A stretch of DNA of 64,000 nucleotides from DATCMA01 sp036563645. Lineage in GTDB: Bacteria; Actinomycetota; Actinomycetes; Mycobacteriales; Micromonosporaceae. The notes below the pieces were generated by a model. That model was not told the DNA's origin, did no database searches, and saw only the letters and a program-made list of their open reading frames with translations. Positions 26,304 through 38,597 of the stretch are shown piece after piece. A program made the position numbers and the translations under genes. Every line of letters starts with the position of its first letter. Position 1 is the first letter of the stretch. The stretch spans positions 32,722 through 96,721 of the forward strand of contig DATCMA010000029.1 in assembly GCA_036563645.1 (NCBI GenBank), given 5' to 3'.

Positions 26304-26779
26304 TCCGGGCTCGTGTGATCGTCGCGTCCACGCGCGCCGCCGCCGGGGCCTATGTCGACACGAGTGGTCCCCTCCTGGTGGCCGGGCTGCGTGATCTGGG
26401 GTGCGAGGTCGACGGCCCGATCGTGGTCGAGGACGGCGAGCCGGTCGCGCAGGCGCTGCGGGCGGCGGTCGCCGACGGGGTCGACGTGGTGGTCACCAGC
26501 GGTGGGACCGGGCTGTCGCCGCGGGACCGGACGCCGGAGGCGACCCGCGGCGTGCTCGACTACGAGATTCCCGGGATCGCCGAGGCCATTCGGGCGTACG
26601 GCCGGGAGAAGGTGCCGACGGCCGCGCTGTCCCGTGGCCTGGCCGGGGTCGCGGGCCGCACGTTGGTGGTCAATCTGCCCGGGTCGCCGGGCGGGGTGCG
26701 CGACGGGCTCGCCGTCCTCGGCCCTCTGCTGGCGCACGCCGTGGACCAGCTGCGCGGGGGCGACCACCCCCGGCAGTGA
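26300..26779 (+). CDS. MogA/MoaB-family molybdopterin adenylyltransferase
   Basis: Activates molybdopterin by adenylylation before metal insertion. The 159-residue product has VVVTSGGTGLSPRDRTPEAT, the MPT-binding loop, and VVNLPGSPGGVRDGLAVL. The GTG start overlaps the moaC stop (GTGA), so the two are translationally coupled. Fits mog/moaB; family members cannot be separated safely by eye. Confidence 0.93.
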   Translation: MIRARVIVASTRAAAGAYVDTSGPLLVAGLRDLGCEVDGPIVVEDGEPVAQALRAAVADGVDVVVTSGGTGLSPRDRTPEATRGVLDYEIPGIAEAIRAYGREKVPTAALSRGLAGVAGRTLVVNLPGSPGGVRDGLAVLGPLLAHAVDQLRGGDHPRQ

Positions 26780-26900
26780 CCAGGTGGCGGGCCCGTCGTC
26801 CCCGGGGCCGGGAGCGTCGTGGCGATACGGCGCGCACGGCGAGAGCGCGCGCGGAGAGACATTGGTAGCTATCGGTGACGTGGCCGCCTAGGCTCGGGAT

Positions 26901-28154
26901 GTGACCGCGCATCCGGCTGTCCACACGCACCACTCCCCTGCCGCCGGCGCGCCGATCGACTGGGGCGAGGCCCGCTCGCGCGCCTACGCCGCCGGTCGCG
27001 CCGCCGGGTCTGAGCCCATCGCGCTGCCCCTGGCGCTCGCCGACGGGTACAGCCTCGCCGAACCGCTGACGGCGCTGACGGACTTACCCGCCTTCCCCAC
27101 GTCCAGTGTGGACGGATGGGCGGTACGGGGCCCGGGGCCATGGCGCGTGATCGGTCGCGTCCTTGCGGGGTCCACCCCTCCCCCGCTGACCGACGAGGGC
27201 ACGGCGGTCGAGATCGCCACCGGAGCGATGGTCCCGCCTGGGGCGACCGCCATCCTGCGGACCGAGGAGTCCACGCGGACTGCGGACGGCCGGGTGAGTG
27301 GGGTGCCGCGTCCGGAGCCGGAGTGGCGGCTACCCGGCGACGAGGCGCACGCGGGTGATGTCCTCGTCCCCGCGGGGACCCCGGTCAATCCTGGGGTGAT
27401 CGGTCTCGCCGCCGCCTGTGGGTACGACACGCTGCGGGTGCGGCCCCTGCCCCGCGCTGGGCTGCTGGTCTTCGGAGACGAGTTGCTCATCCGGGGTCGG
27501 CCCGGCGCTGGTCGGGTGCGCGACGCCCTCGGGCCGTCCCTCCCCGCCTGGCTCCGCCGCTACGGGTGCCGAATCGAGCCGTCGTGGGTCACCAGCCCGA
27601 TCGCCGACACCCTGCCCGCCCATGTTGACGCGTTGCGCCGGGCGCTCACCGAGGTCGACATCGTCTGTACCACCGGGGGCACCATGCGCGGGCCGGTGGA
27701 CCACCTCCACCCGGCGCTGCGGGAACTCGGCGCCGAGTACGTCGTGAACACCGTCGCCGTCCGGCCGGGGTTTCCGATGCTCCTCGCCCGGGTCGTCGAG
27801 GACACCGGCCGGGTCCGCTTCATCGCCGGACTGCCCGGCAACCCCCAGTCGGCCGTCGTCGCCCTCGCCACACTCGTCGCTCCCCTCGTCGCGGGGTGGC
27901 ACGGCCGACCGGAGCCGCCGCTAGCGGAGGTGCTCCTCGGCGAGCGGATTCCAGGACGTGGCGCCTATACCCACGTGGCGCTCGTGCGCGTCGAGGACGG
28001 CCTCGCCCGGCCGTTGCGGCACGCGGGCTCGGCGATGCTGCGGGGCGTGGCCCGCGCGGACGGGTTCGCCGTCATTCGCCCCGGCACCGACGGGATGGCG
28101 GGGCAGCGGGTGCCGTTCCTGGCGTTGCCGTTGCTGGCGGGAGAACGGCCATGA
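26901..28154 (+). CDS. moeA: Molybdopterin molybdenumtransferase MoeA
   Basis: Inserts molybdate into adenylylated molybdopterin. The 417-residue protein has the MoeA order of domains: ALADGYSLAEPLTAL and FPTSSVDGWAVRG at the N-end, VEIATGAMVPPGATAILRTE, then the MogA-like domain with VCTTGGTMRGPVDHLH and FIAGLPGNPQSAVV. The usual core reads TGGxSxGxxD; here TGGTMRGPVD has Met in place of the middle Ser, a small deviation. GTG start at 26901. Its stop overlaps moaE (ATGA). Confidence 0.93.
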   Translation: MTAHPAVHTHHSPAAGAPIDWGEARSRAYAAGRAAGSEPIALPLALADGYSLAEPLTALTDLPAFPTSSVDGWAVRGPGPWRVIGRVLAGSTPPPLTDEGTAVEIATGAMVPPGATAILRTEESTRTADGRVSGVPRPEPEWRLPGDEAHAGDVLVPAGTPVNPGVIGLAAACGYDTLRVRPLPRAGLLVFGDELLIRGRPGAGRVRDALGPSLPAWLRRYGCRIEPSWVTSPIADTLPAHVDALRRALTEVDIVCTTGGTMRGPVDHLHPALRELGAEYVVNTVAVRPGFPMLLARVVEDTGRVRFIAGLPGNPQSAVVALATLVAPLVAGWHGRPEPPLAEVLLGERIPGRGAYTHVALVRVEDGLARPLRHAGSAMLRGVARADGFAVIRPGTDGMAGQRVPFLALPLLAGERP

Positions 28155-28609
28155 CCGCCCAGTCCGGGGCGACGGCGACCCCCCACGGGGCGCGTGTCCC
28201 GCTGTCCGCGGTGACCACCGAACCGCTCGACCTCGCGGCGCACGAGGCCGCGGTCGCGGATCCGCGGGCGGGTGCGGTGGTCTCCTTCCAGGGCGTCGTG
28301 CGGAACCACGATCGTGGACGCGCGGTCGCGTCGCTGGAGTACGAGGCTCATCCCCGCGCGGCCGCGGTGCTCCGCGAGGTCGCGATGGAGATCGCCGCGG
28401 ATCCCGCGATCTACGCGGTCGCCGTGTCCCACCGCGTCGGACCGGTGGCGATCGGGGAGGCTGCCTTGGTCGCGGCGGTCAGCAGCGCCCACCGGGCCGA
28501 GGCGTTCGCGGCGTGCGCGCGGCTGGTGGACGAGGTGAAGGCGCGGCTTCCGGTGTGGAAGCGACAGGTCTTCACGGATGGCCGTGAGGAGTGGGTCAAC
28601 TGCCCCTGA
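28151..28609 (+). CDS. moaE: Molybdopterin synthase catalytic subunit MoaE
   Basis: Large subunit of molybdopterin synthase, using thiocarboxylated MoaD. The 152-residue protein has GAVVSFQGVVRNHDRGR (loop near the active site), LEYEAHPRAA, HRVGPVAIGEAALVAAVSS and VKARLPVWKRQVF with the catalytic lysines. The ATG overlaps the moeA stop. Its partner moaD is about 7.5 kb downstream on the other strand. Confidence 0.95.
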   Translation: MTAQSGATATPHGARVPLSAVTTEPLDLAAHEAAVADPRAGAVVSFQGVVRNHDRGRAVASLEYEAHPRAAAVLREVAMEIAADPAIYAVAVSHRVGPVAIGEAALVAAVSSAHRAEAFAACARLVDEVKARLPVWKRQVFTDGREEWVNCP

Positions 28610-28644
28610 CCACCTCGCCCTGGGGTCCCCAGCGGGGGCGCCGA

Positions 28645-30141
28645 TCAGCCGACGCGGTTGAGCGCGCGCCGCTCGGCCCGGAACGTGGGCTCGGTCTCGA
28701 ACGCCGGCTCCGCCCCAGGCCGCCACGGCAGCGCGGTGACGACGACGATGAGTGCGAGGGCGAGCGAGTTCTCCATCACGAGCCCGAAGAGGCCGTCGGC
28801 GTAGTGCGAGCTGTAGGGCAGCTTGTGCTCGTAGGGCCAGATGGGCGACACCAGGAACAGCACGTAGAGCCCGAGCGCGGCGGCGGCGTGCCGTAGCCCG
28901 GTGAGCATCGGGAACCAGAACGGGCTCCGCAGGGTGGTGGCGCCGGTCAAGCCCGGCAGGAAGCGCTGCCCCACCCCTCGGCTCATCAGCGCCCGGCTGG
29001 CGCGCCGGCGACGCAGGGCGGTGTCGGCCAGGATGATGATCGCCGGGATGACGAAGACCAGGTGGTGCGACCACGAGATCGGGCTGATGACGTGTGAGGT
29101 GAGCCCGACCAGGGTGAACGCGGTGAGCTCGTCCCCTTCGGCGTGCGCGTGCGAGGCGCGGGAGATGCCGACCGTGAGCAGGAGGAGGGCGAAGGAGATC
29201 CACAGCAGCCCGGGTGTCTCGGCGGAGTCGTAGAGGCGCGCGAGCACTCCGGCGAGCGACTGGTTCGGGGTCATGTCGGCGTTGCCCACGCGCTCGGTGT
29301 GCCAGAGCACCTTCGTGAAGTACGCGGTGGACTCCTCCCCCGCGATCATGAAGGTGCCGATCGTCGCGCCGAGGAAGGTGCCGATCGCGGTCAGCGCCGG
29401 GCGCCACTGCCGGGTCACGAGGAAGTAGACCACGAACAGCGCAGGCGTGAGCTTGATCGATGTGGCGAGCCCGATGCCCGCGCCGGCCCACGCGCCGCTG
29501 AACCAGAAGCGGCGCAGCGGACCGCCGGCGTCCGGGCGGACCCCGCCGCGGGCGCGCCAGCGGAGCGCGACGAAATCGGCCATGATCAGGCCGAAGAGCA
29601 GGAGGTTGACCTGCCCGTACCCGAGGGTTTCCCGGGTCGGTTCGAGCGCGACCGCGAGGGGTACGGCGAGCGCGACGGCGAACCAGCGGGACCAGCCGTA
29701 GCGCTCGGCCATCGGACCGACGAGCGCGGCGAGGACGACCGTCAGCGCGGCGATGCTGGCGATGGCGTTGATCCACCCCGCGACCGGCATGGGCAGGAAC
29801 GCCATGGGAAGCATGACCAATGCCGCGAAGGGCGGGTAGGTGAAGCCGAGCGTGGTCAGCGGCGCGATGAACTCGTAGAGATCGTTTCCATGAATCCACC
29901 AGACCACCGCGCCGTGGTAGATCTTCATATCGAAAAAGACGTATGGCCGCCCGAAGGTGGCGATGGCGTGCCACGCCGCGACGCAGACGGCGGCCACGAT
30001 GCCCAGCCGCGCGAGGGTTCGACGATCAATTTCTCGGATGACGCGACGGACTAGGGCAAGGCGGCTACTCCACCCCCCGACAGGTGCCGGCATGGCGTGT
30101 GGCCACCCCCGTACCAAGTCGTCCTTTCCGCCCTGATCCAT
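28645..30141 (-). CDS. GT87-family alpha-mannosyltransferase-like membrane protein
   Basis: A 498-residue polytopic protein of the DUF2029/GT87 family, which uses polyprenyl-phosphate mannose on the outer side of the membrane (PimE, MptC-type enzymes in mycobacteria). The key segment FFDMKIYHGAVVWWIHGNDLYEF has the acidic residue expected for catalysis after helix 1. TYPPFAALVMLPMAFLP, LGYGQVNLLLFGLIM, GLATSIKLTPALFVVYFL and NQSLAGVL are strong family markers. About ten to twelve helices. It sits between the two Moco groups with no evident functional link. The ATG at 30141 is the only start that leaves a normal N-tail. Confidence 0.87.
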   Translation of the reverse strand: MDQGGKDDLVRGWPHAMPAPVGGWSSRLALVRRVIREIDRRTLARLGIVAAVCVAAWHAIATFGRPYVFFDMKIYHGAVVWWIHGNDLYEFIAPLTTLGFTYPPFAALVMLPMAFLPMPVAGWINAIASIAALTVVLAALVGPMAERYGWSRWFAVALAVPLAVALEPTRETLGYGQVNLLLFGLIMADFVALRWRARGGVRPDAGGPLRRFWFSGAWAGAGIGLATSIKLTPALFVVYFLVTRQWRPALTAIGTFLGATIGTFMIAGEESTAYFTKVLWHTERVGNADMTPNQSLAGVLARLYDSAETPGLLWISFALLLLTVGISRASHAHAEGDELTAFTLVGLTSHVISPISWSHHLVFVIPAIIILADTALRRRRASRALMSRGVGQRFLPGLTGATTLRSPFWFPMLTGLRHAAAALGLYVLFLVSPIWPYEHKLPYSSHYADGLFGLVMENSLALALIVVVTALPWRPGAEPAFETEPTFRAERRALNRVG

Positions 30142-30308
30142 TGCCGAGCCTAGAGCGATCAGTGAGCGCCCCGACGGGGGCGTTACCTGAACGTATCCAA
30201 TCCCACACGGGTCTGCGACTTTTCTCCCTGCTTAATACGAAGCGTACGCTTCAGGTGATTCACGGTCACCAAATCTGAGAACCACTCAATCGTCCTAATC
30301 TATAGGGA

Positions 30309-30854
30309 TTACATCGGCAGCCGACGCGCGGCCGCCGCGGAGCGCACGGCGATGCGGGCGTCCCGCCGGACGGAGCGAACCGCGCGGCGCACCGAGCGCG
30401 TGCCCTTGGTGATCGCATGATTCGCCCGCCAGCGCAGGCTAGGCCGTCCTTGGGTGTCCACCGCGGCGAGGAGCAGCCCACCGAGCAGACCCACGTTTTT
30501 CAAGAAATGAATCTGGTGCATCCGGCGTTCCTCGGCGTCGGTGAACGACCAATACGGATGGCCAGCCAGTGTGGTCGGCACCACTGATCCCGCCAGGAGG
30601 AGCGCGGCGGGACGCGACGCGAGCCCGGTCGCCAGCATGACGCCGCCGAGGAGTTGGGCCGCGCCATTGATCTGAACGAGAGTTCGGGCATCCGTCGGTG
30701 CCGTTGGAGCTATTTTCCTCAACCACGGCTCGATTCGGTCGGTCACACGCCGAGCCCGAGGCACCAATGGGTCAGGATTTGCTATCGCGCGCGCCCCGCT
30801 CAGCACGAAGACTGCGCTCAGCATGGCACGCGCCGCGCCGCGTATCGGTCTCAT
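30309..30854 (-). CDS. DoxX-family membrane protein
   Basis: A 181-residue protein with four hydrophobic segments and the DoxX pattern: AMLSAVFVLSGARAI at the start, INGAAQLLGGVMLATGLASR in the middle and HFLKNVGLLGGLLLAAVD near residue 130. DoxX proteins take part in thiol/oxidative stress membrane complexes in mycobacteria (with SodA and SseA). The C-terminal 40 residues are strongly basic (Arg-rich), an extension found in many actinobacterial copies. Start ATG at 30854. Confidence 0.85.
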   Translation of the reverse strand: MRPIRGAARAMLSAVFVLSGARAIANPDPLVPRARRVTDRIEPWLRKIAPTAPTDARTLVQINGAAQLLGGVMLATGLASRPAALLLAGSVVPTTLAGHPYWSFTDAEERRMHQIHFLKNVGLLGGLLLAAVDTQGRPSLRWRANHAITKGTRSVRRAVRSVRRDARIAVRSAAAARRLPM

Positions 30855-30925
30855 GAACCACTCATACCCCGTCCTGATGATCGGCAGGGTGGAATACCGA
30901 TTAAGGCGAACATCGGGTCAACGAC

Positions 30926-31459
30926 CTAGCGCCACCTGAGGCACAGGACGTAGTCGAGCGCCGACAATTCGGTCTTGAAGTAGTACCAGTCGGTGTAGCC
31001 CGGCACCCTCCGGCACTTGGCCTTCGCGTCGGCTTCGCCGTCGGTCGGGCCGTCGAAGCGCGCGAGGACCTCGTAGGTGCGCGGCCCACACGGCGCGATG
31101 GTGAAGCGCGGCGACGTGGCGTGGCCGTCGTTGCGGAGACACTCGCCGACCTCGACGAACCGGACATCGGCGGGAATCGTGTCGGTGGTCGCGGCCGGGC
31201 TCGCTTCCCCCGGTCTGCTCGTGGCGGCCGTCGGCGCGGTCGCTCCCCACTCCGGCTGACCCGTCGTCAGGTGATCCCAGGCCACGGTTCCGGCGAGGGC
31301 GAGGACGGGGACGAGCGCCAGGATCAGCGCCGTGCGCGGCACCCCGCGCCGGGACGGGCGTCCGGAACGAGGGACGGTGTCCTCGCGCGCCCGCGATCCT
31401 CCCCGGCGTGGCCGCCTGACCGCGTAGTGCCGGCCATCGTACGGTCGATAGTCGGCCAT
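30926..31459 (-). CDS. Small membrane-anchored secreted protein, LppU-like
   Basis: A 177-residue protein. A basic cytoplasmic N-tail of about 40 residues is followed by one membrane helix (TALILALVPVLALAGTVAW), a Thr/Ala-rich linker and an external domain of about 80 residues. The latter has FVEVGECLRNDG, TIAPCGPRTYEVLARFDG, AKCRRVPGY and DYVLCLRW, four cysteines likely paired in two disulphides. The pattern is like that of the LppU/SCO3897 family, which is of unknown function. It lies 33 bases after the EndoQ-UvrD gene on the same strand, so it is probably in its transcript. Confidence 0.6.
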   Translation of the reverse strand: MADYRPYDGRHYAVRRPRRGGSRAREDTVPRSGRPSRRGVPRTALILALVPVLALAGTVAWDHLTTGQPEWGATAPTAATSRPGEASPAATTDTIPADVRFVEVGECLRNDGHATSPRFTIAPCGPRTYEVLARFDGPTDGEADAKAKCRRVPGYTDWYYFKTELSALDYVLCLRWR

Positions 31460-31492
31460 CTCGGTCCTCCTCGGGTCCGCGCCGAGCGGGCC

Positions 31493-34702
<3,210 letters not shown>

Positions 34703-34849
34703 GTCCGACTGGTGATCGGCGTGTCGCCACGCGCGATCGTGATTCGTGCAATTGTCAGCGACGGACGCGTTGTCCGTGACGCCGCGAGAAGATATCTGCA
34801 TATTAGCGAAAATTGTCCAGTTTCCCCCTTTTTCTGGGATGGTCGCGTG

Positions 34850-36166
34850 TCAGCGGGTGCGCAGCTCCACCAGGCTCACCTGCGGTGGCGCCCCCACCCG
34901 CACAGGCGGACCCCAGAAGCCTGCACCGTTCGTCACGTACACCTGCGTGTCGCCGATGCGGCCCAACCCGGAGACTATCGGTTGCTCCAGCCGGACCAGG
35001 AGATTGAAGGGAACCATCTGCCCGCCGTGGGTGTGACCGGATAGCTGGAGATCGACGCCATAGCGGGCCGCCTCGTGCGCCTGGACCGGTTGGTGCGCGA
35101 GGAGCACGACCGGGCGGCCGGGATCCCGGCCGCCGAGGGCGCGGTCGAAATCGGGACCCTCGCCCGGGCCCATCCTCCCGCCGGTGACGTCGTTGACCCC
35201 AGCCACGTCGAGCACCCCGCCGGGGGCCACGATCTCCTGGCGGTCGTTCTGGAGAACCCGCACGCCGAGCCGCGTCAGCTCGTCGATCCACTCGCCGGCG
35301 CCGCTGTAGTACTCGTGGTTGCCTGTGACGAAGAACGTGCCGTACCGGGCGTGAATGTCGCGCAGCGGCTCAGCCGCCTCGCCGAGCTCGGAGACCGGGC
35401 CGTCGACCAAGTCCCCGACGATCGCGACGATGTCGGCGTTGAGCCGGTTGATCGCGGCGACGATGCGCTCGGTGTGCGCGCGCCCGAGCAGCGGACCGAG
35501 GTGGATGTCGGAGACCGCGACGATGCGGAACCCATCCATCCGCCGCGGCAGCTTGGCCAGCGGCACCTGTACGCGGTCCAGGCGCGGTGGCCCGAGCGCG
35601 GTGCGCATGCCGTAGCCGGTGATGCTCGCGGCGGCGAGGCCCGTGACGATCGCGACGCCGCGCGCGAGCAGGAGCCGGCGACTCGGATCGTGATCCGGTG
35701 GGTCGGCGGGCGGTGTCCCCGGCGGATCGGCGGGAGCGGCGGGCGGCGGGGAGGCGGCGACGTGCGCGCCGTCCGCTGCCTCCGTCCCGTCGGTGGAGCC
35801 GACGAGCGCCGGCTCGGGTTGAGGGGCGGGAGCGGGGACGGAATCGGTGACGCGGGGGCGACGGCGACGCACCAGGAGCCGGACCGGTAGCAGCGGAAGC
35901 TCGAGTGCGGCCAGCAGGACCAGCAGGTAGAACATCAGCGCCAGCCACAGGTACCCGGGCCACGCGAGCCAGGTGAGCCAGTCCTGGCCGGTGCGGGTGG
36001 CGAGCAGGGTGGCCGGGATGAGGAGGGCCAGCCCGATGGCCACGATCCCCCCGATGCGCCGCGCCCGCCCGGGCCGGAGGGTGTCCCGGACAAGGCGTTT
36101 CCATAGATATAAATGAATAAGGGCGGTGACGAGACCGAGCGTGCCGACGAAGCCCAGGACCGCCAT
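34850..36166 (-). CDS. Membrane-anchored metallophosphoesterase (YkuE-like)
   Basis: A 438-residue protein. Three or four N-terminal membrane helices (to about residue 105) are followed by a Pro/Ala-rich linker, a further hydrophobic stretch near 175 and a calcineurin-like phosphoesterase. Metal motifs are VSDIHLGPLLGR, VGDLVDG, FFVTGNHEYYSG, LLAHQPV and LSGHTHGGQ: the complete D-x-H / GD-x-x-D / GNHE / H / GH-x-H set. It resembles YkuE-type phosphodiesterases with unknown membrane substrates. It follows moaD by 9 bases and probably shares the moaA-moaD transcript. ATG 36166 is preceded by an in-frame GTG at 36169. Confidence 0.87.
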   Translation of the reverse strand: MAVLGFVGTLGLVTALIHLYLWKRLVRDTLRPGRARRIGGIVAIGLALLIPATLLATRTGQDWLTWLAWPGYLWLALMFYLLVLLAALELPLLPVRLLVRRRRPRVTDSVPAPAPQPEPALVGSTDGTEAADGAHVAASPPPAAPADPPGTPPADPPDHDPSRRLLLARGVAIVTGLAAASITGYGMRTALGPPRLDRVQVPLAKLPRRMDGFRIVAVSDIHLGPLLGRAHTERIVAAINRLNADIVAIVGDLVDGPVSELGEAAEPLRDIHARYGTFFVTGNHEYYSGAGEWIDELTRLGVRVLQNDRQEIVAPGGVLDVAGVNDVTGGRMGPGEGPDFDRALGGRDPGRPVVLLAHQPVQAHEAARYGVDLQLSGHTHGGQMVPFNLLVRLEQPIVSGLGRIGDTQVYVTNGAGFWGPPVRVGAPPQVSLVELRTR

Positions 36167-36175
36167 CACACCCCC

Positions 36176-36421
36176 TTATCCGCCGGAGAACGGCGGCAAG
36201 ACCTCTACCGTGGCACCCGCCGGGAGCGGTGTCTCGGAATCATGCCAAGCGGTGCCGTCGACGAGAAAGCTCGCCACCCCTAACACGGCCGCGAGCCGAT
36301 CCCCATGCCGCCGGGTGAGCTCGGCGATCAACCCGTCCCGGGTCAAACCGGCGGGCACCACCTCCTCCTCGGTACCCGCCGCCGCGCGTGCCCCCGCGAA
36401 GTACCGAACGGTCACCGTCAT
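36176..36421 (-). CDS. moaD: Molybdopterin synthase sulfur carrier MoaD
   Basis: An 81-residue ubiquitin-fold protein ending VEVLPPFSGG. The C-terminal Gly-Gly is adenylylated and converted to a thiocarboxylate to supply sulfur to MoaE. It begins MTVTVRYFAGARAAAG, typical of MoaD. It starts 4 bases after the moaA stop, so moaA-moaD form an operon. Confidence 0.94.
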   Translation of the reverse strand: MTVTVRYFAGARAAAGTEEEVVPAGLTRDGLIAELTRRHGDRLAAVLGVASFLVDGTAWHDSETPLPAGATVEVLPPFSGG

Positions 36422-36425
36422 GTCG

Positions 36426-37469
36426 CTACCCCCCGATCGCTGACATGGGCCGGCTGGGTTGGAGAAATGAAGGATCGTCGATGTTGTGGCCGGCGTGTTT
36501 GCCCCACATCGCCTGTCGCCAGCGGCGGGCCAACTCCTCGTCGTCCGCTCCCGCGCGAAGAGCGCTCCGGAGGTCGGACTCCTCGGTCGCGAAGAGACAC
36601 GCCCGCACGTGCCCGTCCGCGGTGAGCCGCGTGCGGTCGCACGCCCCGCAGAACGGGCGCGTGACGCTCGCGATCACACCCACGCGTGCCGGTTCGCCAT
36701 TCGGGAATGTGACGCCGTCGACGAGCCAGGTCTCGGCCGGCGCGCTGCCGCGGTTTCGCGGATCGGGCAGCAGCGTGAACTCCGCCCGGAGGGCGGCGAG
36801 GATCTCGTCGGCGGTCACCATCGCTCGGCGATCCCACGAGCGCTGCGCGTCCAGGGGCATCTGTTCGATGAAGCGCAGCTCGTAGCCGTGCGCCAGCGCG
36901 AACCGCAGGAGCGCGGTGGCCTCCCCGTCGTTGATCCCGCGGACGAGGACGGCGTTGACCTTGACAGGCGTCAGTCCCGCGGCGGCCGCGGTGGCGAGGC
37001 CGGCGAGCACGTCCGACAGCCGGTGGCGTCGGGTCAGGGTGGCGAACGTCTCGGGGTTGAGCGTGTCGAGGGAGACGTTCACCCGGTCGAGACCCGCGTC
37101 GCGCAGCGGCGCGGCGAGACGCGCCAAGCCGATGCCGTTGGTCGTGAGCGAGAGCCGCGGGCGCGGGGTGAGCGCGGCGACAGCGGAGACGATCCGCAGG
37201 AGCCCAGGGCGCAGCAAGGGCTCTCCGCCGGTGAACCGCACCTCGGACACCCCCAGGCGCTCGACCGCCACGCGGATGAGCCGCACCACTTCGTCGTCGG
37301 TGAGCAGCTCGGGCCGGGGAATCCAGGTCAGCCCGTCGGCCGGCATGCAGTAGGTGCAGCGGAGGTTGCACCGGTCGGTGAGGGAGACCCGCAGGTCGGT
37401 GGCGACCCGGCCGTACCGATCGAGGAGCGCCCCAGGCCGCGGCCCGACCGGCTCCCGCGCTGTCGTCAC
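36426..37469 (-). CDS. moaA: GTP 3',8-cyclase MoaA
   Basis: Radical SAM enzyme for the first step of molybdenum cofactor synthesis, acting on GTP. The 347-residue product has the first [4Fe-4S] site in LTDRCNLRCTYCM, then VRFTGGEPLLR and LTTNGIGL for SAM binding. The second cluster site is in FCGACDRTRLTADGHVRAC. The C-terminus ends in Gly-Gly, as activity requires in known MoaA. The GTG at 37469 gives a normal N-terminus (LLDRYGRVATDLRVSLTD); a longer reading into the neighbouring gene is rejected. Confidence 0.95.
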   Translation of the reverse strand: MTTAREPVGPRPGALLDRYGRVATDLRVSLTDRCNLRCTYCMPADGLTWIPRPELLTDDEVVRLIRVAVERLGVSEVRFTGGEPLLRPGLLRIVSAVAALTPRPRLSLTTNGIGLARLAAPLRDAGLDRVNVSLDTLNPETFATLTRRHRLSDVLAGLATAAAAGLTPVKVNAVLVRGINDGEATALLRFALAHGYELRFIEQMPLDAQRSWDRRAMVTADEILAALRAEFTLLPDPRNRGSAPAETWLVDGVTFPNGEPARVGVIASVTRPFCGACDRTRLTADGHVRACLFATEESDLRSALRAGADDEELARRWRQAMWGKHAGHNIDDPSFLQPSRPMSAIGG

Positions 37470-37516
37470 GGATCGACCGTATCGCGCGCCGTCGATACCC
37501 GCGAGCCGCGGCGGTC

Positions 37517-38407
37517 TCACGCCGACAGCGCGGCGCGCGCGGCTCGGCCCACCGCGTCCCGATACGCCGCCCCGAAGAGCGCGGTGTGGACGAGCAGCAA
37601 GTGGAGCTGGTGGATGGGGCGGCGTCGCTCCCAACCGTCGGCCAGCGGCCACACCTCGTGGTAGGCGGCGAGAATCCGGTCCAGGTAGGGCGTACCGCCG
37701 AACAGGGCGAGCTGGGCGAGGTCCGTCTCGCGATGCCCGCCGTGCGCGGCGGGGTCGACGAGCCACGCTCGGCCATCTGCCCCCCAGAGCACGTTTCCCG
37801 GCCACAGGTCGCCGTGGATGCGCGCCGGTGGCTCGGCGCCGCCGTACTCGTCGATCCGGGCGATCAGCGTCTCGACGGCGGCGACCTCCGCTGCGGTGAG
37901 CGCGCCATTGTCGACCGAACGCCGCAGGTACGGCAGGAGGCGGCGTTCGGCGAACCACGTCGGCCACGGGTCGGTGGAGGGCGTGTTGTCCTGGGGGAGG
38001 GAGCCGATGAAACCGGGCCACTCGGCGCCGAAGGCCGGAGCGCCGGCTCGGTGGAGGGCCGCGAGCTCACGTCCGAACCGCTCGGCCGCCTGGGGCGTGG
38101 CCGGCCCCGGCTCCACCCACTCGAGGGCGAGCATGGTCGGCAGCGAGGCGATCACCTCGGGGACGGGGACGGCGCCCGCCTCGCGGAGCCAGGCGAGCCC
38201 CGCCGCTTCCGTGGCGAAGAACCCCTCAGGCAGGGGCCGACCCGCCCGCTCCGGCCACGTCTTGAGGAAGAGCGACGTGCCGTCGTCGAGGGTGAGCCGA
38301 GTGGCGGTGCAGATGTCCCCGCCGCCGACCGGCGTCTCGCGGATGCGCTGATGTGCCAGTAGGACAGGCAGCTGCTCCGGATGCGCTCGCAGGTACGGCA
38401 AGTCCAT
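37517..38407 (-). CDS. Fructosamine kinase family protein
   Basis: A 296-residue kinase-fold protein of the FN3K family, which phosphorylates sugar adducts on amines or proteins so that they fall off. Motifs are VGGGDICTATRL (nucleotide loop), LFLKTWPE (Lys), ARIHGDLWPGNVLWG (catalytic loop) and WLVDPAAHGGHRETDLAQL (metal Asp). Length matches the bacterial family. ATG at 38407. It is upstream of moaA on the same strand with a 47-base gap; a functional link is not evident. Confidence 0.9.
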   Translation of the reverse strand: MDLPYLRAHPEQLPVLLAHQRIRETPVGGGDICTATRLTLDDGTSLFLKTWPERAGRPLPEGFFATEAAGLAWLREAGAVPVPEVIASLPTMLALEWVEPGPATPQAAERFGRELAALHRAGAPAFGAEWPGFIGSLPQDNTPSTDPWPTWFAERRLLPYLRRSVDNGALTAAEVAAVETLIARIDEYGGAEPPARIHGDLWPGNVLWGADGRAWLVDPAAHGGHRETDLAQLALFGGTPYLDRILAAYHEVWPLADGWERRRPIHQLHLLLVHTALFGAAYRDAVGRAARAALSA

Positions 38408-38597
38408 TCCCGCACGGTAACCCGGGGCATGCCGTCCACACCCGACACCCGCGCTGCCGGGGTGTCGCCGCTCGCCGCGCGCGGCAGTCCGTGGCGCCGC
38501 CCGTTCCCTTCGTCGCTACATCCCGTTACGTTGACGCGTATCAGCATGAGGACGTGTCGCTCACCACGGCGAGCGGCAACGTGGGGAGGCGATCACC